A program made the position numbers and the translations under genes. The notes beneath the pieces are model-generated. The model did not search any database and was not told the origin of the DNA. It saw only the letters and a list, made by a program, of their open reading frames with translations. Of a stretch of 34,040 nucleotides of DNA, positions 7,683-16,051 are shown in pieces (the stretch's first letter is position 1; each line of letters opens with the position of its first letter). The DNA comes from Candidatus Helicobacter avistercoris (GTDB taxonomy: Bacteria; Campylobacterota; Campylobacteria; Campylobacterales; Helicobacteraceae): the NCBI GenBank assembly GCA_019115525.1, contig DXDJ01000048.1:1-34040 (forward strand), given 5' to 3'.

Positions 7683-9530
7683 TTATTCTGTTGGCGTGAT
7701 GGTTTTGAGATAGACATTTTCGCTCAGCATGACATACAATCGCCCCAAAATATCTTTTTTGTCTTCATCGCTTAGTTCAGCATTCTCTTCGATTCTAAGT
7801 TTTAGTCGTCTTTCAATCTCTTTTGTATCATAATCAATATCATCTAGCACATCTAGGATAGTTTGAGCTTCCAAAATATTGGTAATCTCATAGCCTTTGT
7901 TGAGATCATCATCAAGCACGACGCTAAACTCCGTGGGGTGAGTGAAAAGATTGTGCTTCATTCCTAACACTTCTTGATAAGCTCCCACTAAGAAAAAGCC
8001 TAAGAAATAATCCTCTTTTGTTACATCTACATCATGCAAGAATAGAGGTTTCTCACTATCAAAGGCAATTTCCCCATCACTATCACAAGTAATATCCCAT
8101 AGACTTGCACTTCGTGTAGGGCGTTTGTTGAGACGATCAAGTGGCATTACAGGGAAGTTCTGCCCCAATCCCCAGTAATCAGGCAAACTTTGGAAGAAGG
8201 AGCAATTGAGCAAATATCGCTCTTGGACTTGCTCTTGGATACGGATAATATCGTTGTGATTTTTGTGTTTGAGGAGTTTGATGACTTTTTTGATCACCAA
8301 ATGCACTAGCACTTCTGTATTGCTTCGATCTTGCAAATCAATATAACCCAAATCAAAAAGAGTAAGCAAAGATTCCATGTGATCCAAACTATCGTGCAAG
8401 TATTCAATCGCATTTTTTTCATTGATGCTTTGATAGAGATCGTTGAGTTCTTCGATGAGTGGAGGATTTTTGTCTTTGAGTTTGAGAGCTTTTTCATCAT
8501 ATTCTTGAGAAAATAGCTCAAGCACAGGGGCAATCAGCACTGCGTGAGAGGCAGCGACATAACGCCCTGATTCGATATAGATATCAGGCTCAGGCTCTTT
8601 TTTGTTTTTGGCAATTTCACGCAAGGAGAAAACCACATCCCCACTAAACTCGCTTAGAGTATAGTTGCGATTGTTGATCCCTGCGTGCTGGGTGTATTCT
8701 ACTGCCAAACCTCCACCGATATTTACACAAGTGAGGTTTTTTGCCCCCATTTTTCTAAGCTCTGCATAGATATTCCCTGCCTCTCTTAAAGCCTTTTTGA
8801 GTGGGGAAATATCACTGATTTGACTTCCAATATGGAAGTGAATCATTGTAAATCTATCAATAAGTTTATTTTTTTCTAGGAGTGAGATGGCCTCAAGTAG
8901 CTCGGTGCTATTTAGTCCAAACTTGGAGTTGATCCCCCCACTCTTTGCCCAAACTCCAATCCCACTGCTATGAAGTCTTATTCTAAGCCCGATATTTGGA
9001 TAAGGAGGGCTAAATTCTTGAGCGATTTCTATGATACTTTCTAGCTCATTTAACCCCTCAATCGTTAGTGTGATTTCGTGTCCCATATTGGCTGCCACAA
9101 AGCCTAGAGAAATCATCTCTTTGTCTTTGAATCCATTGACTGTGATTGGAGAGTTTTTGTTGGTGTAAGCCATTGCTAGGATTAGCTCAGCCTTACTTCC
9201 TGCTTCTAGTCCATAGCATCGATCACTGCTAAGTTCTACCAAAGGAAGCACGAAGTTTGGCATTTGATTGACTTTGAGAGGGAAAACAGCCTTAAAAGCA
9301 CCTTTGTATTTGTATTCAGAGATAGAGCGTTCAAAACAGCTAAAAATCTTATCAATCTGATTTTTAATAAGGTGGGGGAATCGTAAAAGTAGTGGCCCTC
9401 GATAGCCCTGCTCTCTTATGTCTTTGACAATGTCTATCAGAGCTGGTTTTGTCTTATCTCCAATCTTAACCACCCCATCTTCAATCACAAAATCTTGATT
9501 CGACCAAAAATTTATCCCATAATCAACCAT
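7683..9530 (-). CDS. speA: Biosynthetic arginine decarboxylase
   Basis: SpeA is the PLP-dependent fold-III decarboxylase converting arginine to agmatine, the entry to polyamine synthesis. The PLP lysine lies in FPLKVNQ (Lys about 86); other family segments are GLEAGSKAELILAMA, HFHIGSQISDI, NIGGGLAVEY and YIESGRYVAASHAVLI. The track's 645-residue ORF starts too early. The ATG at 9530 follows GAAGAGGG, gives MVDYGINFWSNQDFVIEDG, and makes 615 residues, the length I know for Helicobacter SpeA. It is the first gene of a minus-strand unit with two GT9 genes and is divergent from hsdM. Confidence 0.96.
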   Translation of the reverse strand: MVDYGINFWSNQDFVIEDGVVKIGDKTKPALIDIVKDIREQGYRGPLLLRFPHLIKNQIDKIFSCFERSISEYKYKGAFKAVFPLKVNQMPNFVLPLVELSSDRCYGLEAGSKAELILAMAYTNKNSPITVNGFKDKEMISLGFVAANMGHEITLTIEGLNELESIIEIAQEFSPPYPNIGLRIRLHSSGIGVWAKSGGINSKFGLNSTELLEAISLLEKNKLIDRFTMIHFHIGSQISDISPLKKALREAGNIYAELRKMGAKNLTCVNIGGGLAVEYTQHAGINNRNYTLSEFSGDVVFSLREIAKNKKEPEPDIYIESGRYVAASHAVLIAPVLELFSQEYDEKALKLKDKNPPLIEELNDLYQSINEKNAIEYLHDSLDHMESLLTLFDLGYIDLQDRSNTEVLVHLVIKKVIKLLKHKNHNDIIRIQEQVQERYLLNCSFFQSLPDYWGLGQNFPVMPLDRLNKRPTRSASLWDITCDSDGEIAFDSEKPLFLHDVDVTKEDYFLGFFLVGAYQEVLGMKHNLFTHPTEFSVVLDDDLNKGYEITNILEAQTILDVLDDIDYDTKEIERRLKLRIEENAELSDEDKKDILGRLYVMLSENVYLKTITPTE

Positions 9531-9566
9531 AAAACCCTCTTCAGTGCTAAAGTTTATAAGAAAGGG

Positions 9567-9572
9567 ATTATA
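9567..9572 (-). promoter_or_regulatory. -10 box of speA
   Basis: The minus strand reads GTCGATATAATCCC, a perfect TATAAT about 37 nt upstream of the chosen speA ATG (9530). The position lies inside the track's longer speA ORF, which supports the shorter start. The -35 region is not consensus. Confidence 0.65.
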
Positions 9573-9710
9573 TCGACAAAATGAGGGGAAAATATCGCAA
9601 GGAAAAAGAGCTTTTGACACAAGTAAGCAAAACTAATGTAACCAAAGGAAAATAAATCCGACTTTTTACTCAAATATTTTACTTTTTTCTTTCAAAAATC
9701 CCCAAGTTTT

Positions 9711-9718
9711 TATAGAAT
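9711..9718 (+). promoter_or_regulatory. Possible -10 region of the hsd operon
   Basis: In the 221-bp speA/hsdM divergent region, TTTTTATAGAATTATCG lies about 35-40 nt upstream of the hsdM ATG, preceded by AT-rich tracts typical of Helicobacter promoters. TATAGAAT is a reasonable but imperfect -10. The rest of the region (9573-9710) holds only AT-rich sequence with no ORF I would support. Confidence 0.4.
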
Positions 9719-9751
9719 TATCGTTTTTGATTCTTTAATTCTGGAGCATCT

Positions 9752-11662
9752 ATGGATACCGCACAATTCCAACCCATCATCAACTTCATTTGGAGCGTTG
9801 CCGATGATCTCTTGCGTGATATTTATGTCAAAGGCAAGTATCGTGATGTGATATTGCCAATGACGGTGATTAGACGACTTGATGCGATGCTTGAGCCTAC
9901 CAAAGAAAGAGTGATTAAAACCTATCAAGCCTACAAAGACAAGCTAGAAAATGTCGATTTGCTCCTCACAGGCTCTCAGGGCAGTGGTATGAGTTTTTAC
10001 AACTACTCCAAATTCACCCTCCAATCCCTTTGCAATGAGCCAAAAAATATCCGAGCCAATCTTGAAAACTACCTTGATAGCTTCAGCCCCAATATCCAAG
10101 ATATTATCGCAAAGTTCAAGTTCAAAAACCAGCTTGACACCCTTGAAGAGGCAGGAATCCTCTTTGAAGTCATTGAGCGATTTTGCTCCCCCAAGATTAA
10201 TCTCTCCATCAACCCCACTCTAGACCCTCAAGGCAATATCCTCCAACAAGGACTAAGTAACCTTGGGATGGGCTATGTCTTTGAAGAGCTGATAAGGAAA
10301 TTCAACGAAGAAAACAACGAAGAAGCAGGGGAGCACTTCACCCCTAGAGAGATTATCCAGCTTATGACTCATCTTATCTTCCTCCCCATCAAAGAGCAAA
10401 TCCAAGAAGGCTCATTCCTCATCTATGACAATGCCTGTGGAAGTGGTGGAATGCTTACAGAATCCAAAGACTTCATCACAGACCCTCAAGGGTTAATCCG
10501 CTCAAATGCCTCTATCCTCCTCTATGGACAAGAGATAAACCCTGAAACTTACGCTATCTGCAAAGCCGATATGCTTATCAAAGGCGAAAATCCTGACAAT
10601 ATCAAATACGGCTCAACCCTCAGTGAAGATAAGCTTGGGGATTTGAAATTTGACTTTATGCTCACCAACCCTCCCTATGGTAAGTCGTGGGAGAAAGATC
10701 AAAAAGCTCTAGATGTGGAGAAAAAAGGAGGCAAAACCTCTTGCTCTGACCCACGATTCCAAGTGGGGATCACAAGCAAAGATGATGGACAGATGATGTT
10801 CCTCCTCAATATGATTTCAAAGATGAAGCAAACCCCTCAAGGCTCTCGTATCGCCTCAGTGCATAATGGAAGCTCCCTTTTCAACTCAGACAGCGGACAA
10901 GTGGCTATCCGCAAACACATCATAGAAAACGACTATCTTGAAGCTATCATCGCTTTGCCTACAAAAATGTTTTACAATACTGATATTCCAACATTTGTTT
11001 GGATCATCACCAACAGAAAAAAAGAGGAGAAAAAAGGCAAAGTCCAGCTCATCAACGCCACAAGCGAGAAATACTACTCCAAGATGAAAAAATCCCTAGG
11101 CGACAAATCAAACCAAATGCACTCCTCCCATATCGAAGCAATCACAAAGCTATTTTTGGACTACGCCCAAGAGGGAGATGCCCTCGTGCTAGACAATGAG
11201 GACTTTGGCTATACCAAAGTCACTATCGAGCGACCCAGAAGTGTAAAAGAGCTCCTAGAAGATAAGAGGTTTAACTCCCTAGCTCAAAAAGACGCTCTCC
11301 TGGAGAAGCTCACACACTTAGAGTCCCACCCCCAAGATTTCAAAGATAGGGGAGACTTCCTCTCCTATCTTGGAGTGAAACTCAGCAAAAGTGAAGCCAG
11401 TCTCCTCATCAACAGCGACAAAAAAAGCAATACAGAGAAAATCCCTCTAAAAGTGGATATCGCCTCTTACTATGAAAACGAAGTCAAACCCTATGTGCCA
11501 AACTCTTGGGTGGATTATGAGAGTGCAAGTGTGGGCTATGAAATCCTTTTCAACAAATATTTCTACACCTACACTCCCCCACGAAGTATGGGGGAAATCA
11601 AAGCAGAGCTAGAGAGCCTAGAGAGCGAAGTGCAAAGCTTGCTAAGTGAGATTATGCAATGA
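9752..11662 (+). CDS. hsdM: Type I restriction-modification system DNA methyltransferase subunit
   Basis: HsdM is the N6-adenine methyltransferase subunit of a type I R-M complex (M2S methylase, R2M2S nuclease). The 636-residue protein has an N-terminal helical HsdM_N domain (about 1-130), the conserved lead-in EEAGEHFTPREIIQLM, SAM motif I NACGSGGML, the catalytic NPPY motif (LTNPPYGKSW) and a C-terminal helical tail that contacts HsdS. SD GGAG lies 7 nt before the ATG. The stop overlaps hsdS by ATGA. All catalytic elements look intact, so methylation is probably functional even if restriction is not (see hsdR). Confidence 0.96.
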   Translation: MDTAQFQPIINFIWSVADDLLRDIYVKGKYRDVILPMTVIRRLDAMLEPTKERVIKTYQAYKDKLENVDLLLTGSQGSGMSFYNYSKFTLQSLCNEPKNIRANLENYLDSFSPNIQDIIAKFKFKNQLDTLEEAGILFEVIERFCSPKINLSINPTLDPQGNILQQGLSNLGMGYVFEELIRKFNEENNEEAGEHFTPREIIQLMTHLIFLPIKEQIQEGSFLIYDNACGSGGMLTESKDFITDPQGLIRSNASILLYGQEINPETYAICKADMLIKGENPDNIKYGSTLSEDKLGDLKFDFMLTNPPYGKSWEKDQKALDVEKKGGKTSCSDPRFQVGITSKDDGQMMFLLNMISKMKQTPQGSRIASVHNGSSLFNSDSGQVAIRKHIIENDYLEAIIALPTKMFYNTDIPTFVWIITNRKKEEKKGKVQLINATSEKYYSKMKKSLGDKSNQMHSSHIEAITKLFLDYAQEGDALVLDNEDFGYTKVTIERPRSVKELLEDKRFNSLAQKDALLEKLTHLESHPQDFKDRGDFLSYLGVKLSKSEASLLINSDKKSNTEKIPLKVDIASYYENEVKPYVPNSWVDYESASVGYEILFNKYFYTYTPPRSMGEIKAELESLESEVQSLLSEIMQ

Positions 11663-12957
11663 GTGCGATTCCACAAAGCATTGCCTACAAAGAGAGTGGA
11701 ATCCCTTGGCTAGGAAAGATTCCTAAGCATTGGGAAATAAGGAGAGTCAAGCATCTGTTTGAAATAGGCAGAGGAAGAGTTATTTCTCAAGAAGAGCTTG
11801 ATGACAATGGATTGTATCCTGTTTATTCATCTCAGACTCAAGACAATGGGGTACTTGGCTATATACAAACTTATGATTTTGATTGTGAACAAATCACTTG
11901 GACAACAGACGGCGTAAATGCAGGAACAATTTTTTTAAGAAGAGGAAAACATAATTGCACCAATGTGTGTGGAACACTTCAGCCAAAAAACAAAAATGAA
12001 AATATGGTTTTTTTGACTTATGTCCTACAAAATGCAACCCCACACTATAAACGTCCAGATACAAATGGGGCAAAAATTATGAATAATGAGATGGCAGAAA
12101 TTTTATTGATATATCCACCACTTAAAGAACAACAGGCTATTGCAGATTTCCTAGATAAAAAGACACGCCAAATTGAGGAATTTATCGACAAAAAACAAAA
12201 GCTCATCACCCTCTTAGAGGAAAAAAAGCAAACTCTCATCAATCAGTGCGTAACTCAAGGGCTTGACCCATCCACACCTCTCAAAGACAGCGGAGTGGAG
12301 TGGATTGGAAAAATCCCCACACATTGGGAAGTGAAAAAACTAAAACTTCTTTTTGGTATTGGGAGTGGGCTTGGGATTACTAAAGCGGATTTTGTGCCTA
12401 GTGGGATTCCTTGCGTGAGTTATGGAGAAATCCACTCCAAATATCCTTGCCGACTTAACACAGGGATTCACCCACTCCCTTATGTGAGTGAAGACTATCT
12501 TGAGAGTAAGCCTCAAGCATTGCTAAAAAAGGGTGATTTTGTTTTTGCGGATACTTCAGAGGATATTGAGGGTTCAGGAAACTTTACAAGTTTGCAATCC
12601 GATGAGCCAGTGTTTGCAGGGTATCACACGATTGTCTTGAAGCCAAAAACACAGAGTATCCACTCCCCTTACTTTTCGTTTTTGTTTGATTCTTTGGGGA
12701 TAAGGAATCAGGTGAGAAAAGAGGTTTGTGGAGTAAAGGTGTATAGCATTACAAAATCTATTCTTAAAGAAGTTCAATGTCTTATCCCACCCCTTGAAGA
12801 GCAGAAGGCTATTGCAGAATATTTGGATACGCAGATAGCAAAAATAGATTTGGCAATCTGCAAAATCAAATCCCAAATCAATCTCATTAAAGAATACAAA
12901 ACCACCCTCATCTCCGAAACAGTATGCGGAAGAATTGGGGTGGAAGGAAATGTATGA
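11659..12957 (+). CDS. hsdS: Type I restriction-modification specificity subunit
   Basis: HsdS supplies DNA target recognition. The 432-residue protein has the classic two-fold design. Each half starts with a near-identical block (SGIPWLGKIPKHWE near residue 13; SGVEWIGKIPTHWE near 211), continues with a variable target-recognition domain, and ends in a long conserved helix (PPLKEQQAIADFLDKK; PPLEEQKAIAEYLDTQ). The recognition sequence is therefore bipartite but cannot be predicted. The stop overlaps the KAP gene by ATGA. The last about 45 codons are nearly duplicated at 15899-16039, so this 3' end is a recombination point. Confidence 0.95.
   Translation: MSAIPQSIAYKESGIPWLGKIPKHWEIRRVKHLFEIGRGRVISQEELDDNGLYPVYSSQTQDNGVLGYIQTYDFDCEQITWTTDGVNAGTIFLRRGKHNCTNVCGTLQPKNKNENMVFLTYVLQNATPHYKRPDTNGAKIMNNEMAEILLIYPPLKEQQAIADFLDKKTRQIEEFIDKKQKLITLLEEKKQTLINQCVTQGLDPSTPLKDSGVEWIGKIPTHWEVKKLKLLFGIGSGLGITKADFVPSGIPCVSYGEIHSKYPCRLNTGIHPLPYVSEDYLESKPQALLKKGDFVFADTSEDIEGSGNFTSLQSDEPVFAGYHTIVLKPKTQSIHSPYFSFLFDSLGIRNQVRKEVCGVKVYSITKSILKEVQCLIPPLEEQKAIAEYLDTQIAKIDLAICKIKSQINLIKEYKTTLISETVCGRIGVEGNV
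12808..12949 (+). repeat. Direct repeat, copy 1 (3' end of hsdS)
   Basis: The last part of hsdS, from AAGGCTATTGCAGAA to the GTATGCGGAAG segment, is repeated about 3.1 kb downstream around 15899-16028 with only scattered differences. The two copies bracket the KAP NTPase gene exactly, so recombination between them would delete that gene and keep an intact hsdS reading frame end. Confidence 0.85.
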
Positions 12958-15893
12958 ATTTTGCACCAGATAATGCAATAGAAAATTTACACGAATACGA
13001 TCTTCTTGAAGGGAAGCGTTACGCACAGACACTTGAAAAGATTGTCTTAAATGCTAAAACGCCTTTTACGATTGGTATTTTTGGAGAGTGGGGAAGTGGC
13101 AAATCTTCAATTGTTAAAACTGTTCAAAATTCAATTAGAAATAATCCTGAAAACAAAGATATAGAGTTTGTTGTCTACGATGCGTGGAAATACACACAAG
13201 ATTCGTTTAGAAGAACCTTTCTTGTAGAAATTGCAAACTATTTAAAAAGTAAAAAAATCATAAAAGATGAGGAGTATACAAAAGTCACACAAAATCTCTA
13301 TGAAAACAAAACAAGTGATGTTCAAGTAAAACCTAAGGCTAATTGGTTTTATATTATCTTGCTTGTTTTGTTTATTGGCGGTATTTCTTTTGGAATTGCT
13401 TACCTGTTTCAAAAATATGAATGGTCAATCAAGTATGAGATGACAGTTCAGGTTTTGGTCGGGATATTAAGCACTATTATTGCTCTAGCAAAAAATCTAT
13501 TGATTGATTACAAAGTAAGTGTGACAACACCTTTACTTTTTTCTCCAGAGCAATTTGAAGAGCGTTTTGATAATCTTGTAAAGACTTTTTTGGAAAAGAA
13601 AAAGGGAAAAGGAAAGCTTGCAATCATTATTGACAATTTAGATAGGTGTAGCAAGGAAAGTGCCTATCAGTTGCTAGGAGATATTAAGGGGTTTTTGGAA
13701 AAGGAGGGGGTGGTTTTTGTTATTCCTGTCGATGAGGATTCTTTTGTGAGAAATTTATCTTCTGATAGTGGTAAAAAAGGTGGAGCTAAAGAAGCAAAAG
13801 AGTTTTTGAGAAAAATATTCAACACAGTCATAAGGATAAAAAAGATTCAAGAAAAAGATCTTTTTGACCTCTCTAGTGAGATCAATCAAATCCATAATTT
13901 GGGATTTAGTCAAGATACTATTTATATTGTTTCAAAAAAATATGCCACCAATCCAAGAAGGATTGTGCAGATATTTAATAATATTGCTATAGAGAAGCAG
14001 GTTATGGCTTGCAAATACAATGAGGATTTTGCCAATGAGTTTGAAAGTCTTATTGCAATCCTTGTTATTATCCGAGAGGAGTGGTGTGAGGACTATTATA
14101 AGGTGGTTCAAAATCCTAGATGTTTATATACATTTAATGGGCTTTGTAAAGAAGCACAAGACTTTGTGAAACAGTTCAGGGTATTTTGTGATATTCCAGA
14201 GCAGGAGATTGAAAAACTACTCTATAATAGAGACAGGCATGAGGGGATTGATATTAATAATCTATCTGATTGCCAATATGAAACCCTTTCATTGGATAAT
14301 GAAGAAGAGTCTGAAAAGATTGTTGATTATCTGATTCATGAACTAGAAAAACATATCCAAAGACAGACTTTTGCAACAGGGGTTTTAAACACTTTTTACC
14401 ACATTATTTCTCTTAATGCTTACAAAGAGTTACCCACAACCAAGAATAGGGTAATTGTAGGGCTTTTAAATCATCAGCGTGGTTTTCTTGATCGTATTTC
14501 CGAAGAGTATTGGGAGAAGTTTTTTGGATATGTTGAAACTTGCAGAGGGCAGGGATTGTGCGAATTGCGAGAATATGTCGAAGAGCAATTTAATAAGACT
14601 TTTACACAAGAACAAGCCAAAAATAAAATAATTCCTGAGATTTGGAATTTAGGGTTTATTGATTTTATTAAAAACTCCGAGGAACTTGGCACTATAGATC
14701 AGCTTCAAGAAAAATTTTTGTCGTATGCAAAACTCAATCAAGATTTTGCTTTACACCAAGTCAATATGGATAAAGACAAAGTCTTATCGCTTGTTAATAA
14801 GTCTTATGTTGATTTTTTGTGTTCAAGTATCGTTGCCGACTTTGAGAGCCTTGCCAAAAAGGAATTGCATTATATTGCAGATTTTTATAGGCTTGAGCTT
14901 CAAGATATTTTACCTCTTTTTGCAATACGACCAAATCTTGGAACAATATCTACTGAAAATGATATAGAAGATGCAAAGTTTGAGTTTCTTCCTCTTGTGG
15001 TTATGCTCACAGACTATATGAAAAAAATCAATAAAACCACTGAAGGGGAACATGCAGAGATCGCTCAGTTTTTAGAATATTTAAAAAACACTCGCTACTA
15101 CATTGATACAAATGGGTATATGCATCTTTGGCAAATTGCTCAAGATATGGGTGCAACAAATATGCTTGAGTTTTATCTTCAAATTTATCGAATAACCTGT
15201 AACGTCATTAATGTAGTTTCCTATATCAGCTCTCTTGTGCAATTCTCCGAAGAGGCAAAGGAATTATTATATGAATCTTTGGTTCAAATGAAAGCAAAAC
15301 ATGGATTCCATTTGAGACCATTAAAATCCATACTTTTTGCATTTTCTGATAATAATGTAAATTTGTTCAAAATCTATGAGGGATATTTTTGCAACGATGA
15401 TATAGATAATATGATGTGTAACAAACTTCAAGAATTGGTTGAAACTCCTGTAACTCAGAATAATCAAGAAATTTTTGAAAACTTCTTTGGGAATGTTCAA
15501 AAGAGAAGTAAAGTTGCAATTGAGATTGGAAATATCCTTAGCGTTATGCCAATTCCTCAGCTAGAAAAAACCTCAAGAGCATTGAGAGACTTAGCTTTTG
15601 TTGTGCTTAGAAATAATAAGAAATATAGTGAGCTTAGAAGTCATAATTTTATTTTGGATTTAGTCAAAGATTCAAAAGCAAGAGCAGACCTATTGAATAT
15701 TTTAGGTAGTATGGATAAAAAACGAGAGATACAAGCATATTTGCGGATTATAGAAGGGTTATCTCAGACAAAATGTACAAAGAAAGAAAAGGATATTTTG
15801 AAAAAATGCATCAAGAAATGTGGGGGTAATAAACAACTAGTAAAAAAGATAAAGAAGATTGAGGAAAATTTGATACATGGGAAGAATCAATGA
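12954..15893 (+). CDS. KAP-family P-loop NTPase with internal membrane segments (restriction-linked cargo)
   Basis: A 979-residue protein. The N-terminal about 400 residues form a KAP P-loop domain: Walker A GEWGSGKSS (about 44-52), the family WKY motif (YDAWKY), two membrane helices inserted after it (about 131-153 and 163-184), Walker B/KAP motif IIIDNLDRCS (about 224-233), VIPVDEDSF, and the sensor-like ATNPRRIVQIFNN. The remaining about 570 residues are helical with no recognised domain. KAP NTPases include F-plasmid PifA, which excludes phage T7, so a membrane-linked anti-phage role is plausible but inferred. I chose ATG 12954, not the track's 12924, because GGAAGGAAATGT precedes it and it makes the ATGA overlap with hsdS. 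Its own stop overlaps the hsdS remnant by ATGA. The DNA is visibly more AT-rich than hsdM. Confidence 0.88.
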   Translation: MNFAPDNAIENLHEYDLLEGKRYAQTLEKIVLNAKTPFTIGIFGEWGSGKSSIVKTVQNSIRNNPENKDIEFVVYDAWKYTQDSFRRTFLVEIANYLKSKKIIKDEEYTKVTQNLYENKTSDVQVKPKANWFYIILLVLFIGGISFGIAYLFQKYEWSIKYEMTVQVLVGILSTIIALAKNLLIDYKVSVTTPLLFSPEQFEERFDNLVKTFLEKKKGKGKLAIIIDNLDRCSKESAYQLLGDIKGFLEKEGVVFVIPVDEDSFVRNLSSDSGKKGGAKEAKEFLRKIFNTVIRIKKIQEKDLFDLSSEINQIHNLGFSQDTIYIVSKKYATNPRRIVQIFNNIAIEKQVMACKYNEDFANEFESLIAILVIIREEWCEDYYKVVQNPRCLYTFNGLCKEAQDFVKQFRVFCDIPEQEIEKLLYNRDRHEGIDINNLSDCQYETLSLDNEEESEKIVDYLIHELEKHIQRQTFATGVLNTFYHIISLNAYKELPTTKNRVIVGLLNHQRGFLDRISEEYWEKFFGYVETCRGQGLCELREYVEEQFNKTFTQEQAKNKIIPEIWNLGFIDFIKNSEELGTIDQLQEKFLSYAKLNQDFALHQVNMDKDKVLSLVNKSYVDFLCSSIVADFESLAKKELHYIADFYRLELQDILPLFAIRPNLGTISTENDIEDAKFEFLPLVVMLTDYMKKINKTTEGEHAEIAQFLEYLKNTRYYIDTNGYMHLWQIAQDMGATNMLEFYLQIYRITCNVINVVSYISSLVQFSEEAKELLYESLVQMKAKHGFHLRPLKSILFAFSDNNVNLFKIYEGYFCNDDIDNMMCNKLQELVETPVTQNNQEIFENFFGNVQKRSKVAIEIGNILSVMPIPQLEKTSRALRDLAFVVLRNNKKYSELRSHNFILDLVKDSKARADLLNILGSMDKKREIQAYLRIIEGLSQTKCTKKEKDILKKCIKKCGGNKQLVKKIKKIEENLIHGKNQ

Positions 15894-16039
15894 AAAGAGC
15901 GATTGTAAAATACCTAGATGCACAAATAGAAAAAATAGATTTGGCAATCTGCAAAATAAGATCCCAAACCAATCTCATTAAAGAATACAAAACCACCATC
16001 ATCTCCGAAGTAGTATGCGGAAGGGTGAGAATTAATTAG
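15890..16039 (+). pseudogene. hsdS 3'-end remnant (49 codons)
   Basis: An ORF too short for the track, starting in ATGA overlap with the KAP gene and ending TAG at 16039. Its product (MKRAIVKYLDAQIEKIDLAI... CGRVRIN) repeats the C-terminal conserved helix of HsdS (KAIAEYLDTQIAKIDLAI...). At the DNA level, stretches such as AAAAATAGATTTGGCAATCT and AATCTCATTAAAGAATACAA are identical to 12839-12904. It lacks any target-recognition domain, so it cannot act as an HsdS; it looks like the end of a second hsdS left when the KAP cassette joined the locus. It might be translated as a small helical peptide. Confidence 0.85.
15899..16030 (+). repeat. Direct repeat, copy 2 (downstream of KAP gene)
   Basis: The second copy of the hsdS 3' end, in the same orientation as copy 1. 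Identity is highest over the helix-coding middle part and drops at both ends, where the sequence runs into the ATGA junction on the left and into the reading frame's own short end (GGGTGAGAATTAATTAG) on the right. Confidence 0.85.
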
Positions 16040-16051
16040 AAAGGAGTAAAA

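Noticed and set aside
9531-9620. N-terminal 30-residue extension of SpeA in the ORF track
   Set aside because: It would contain the TATAAT box, has no good SD, and the downstream ATG gives the known 615-residue length.
9710-9928. Minus-strand ORF in the speA/hsdM gap
   Set aside because: Mostly antisense to the hsdM start; product has no pattern and it would overlap the hsdM promoter.
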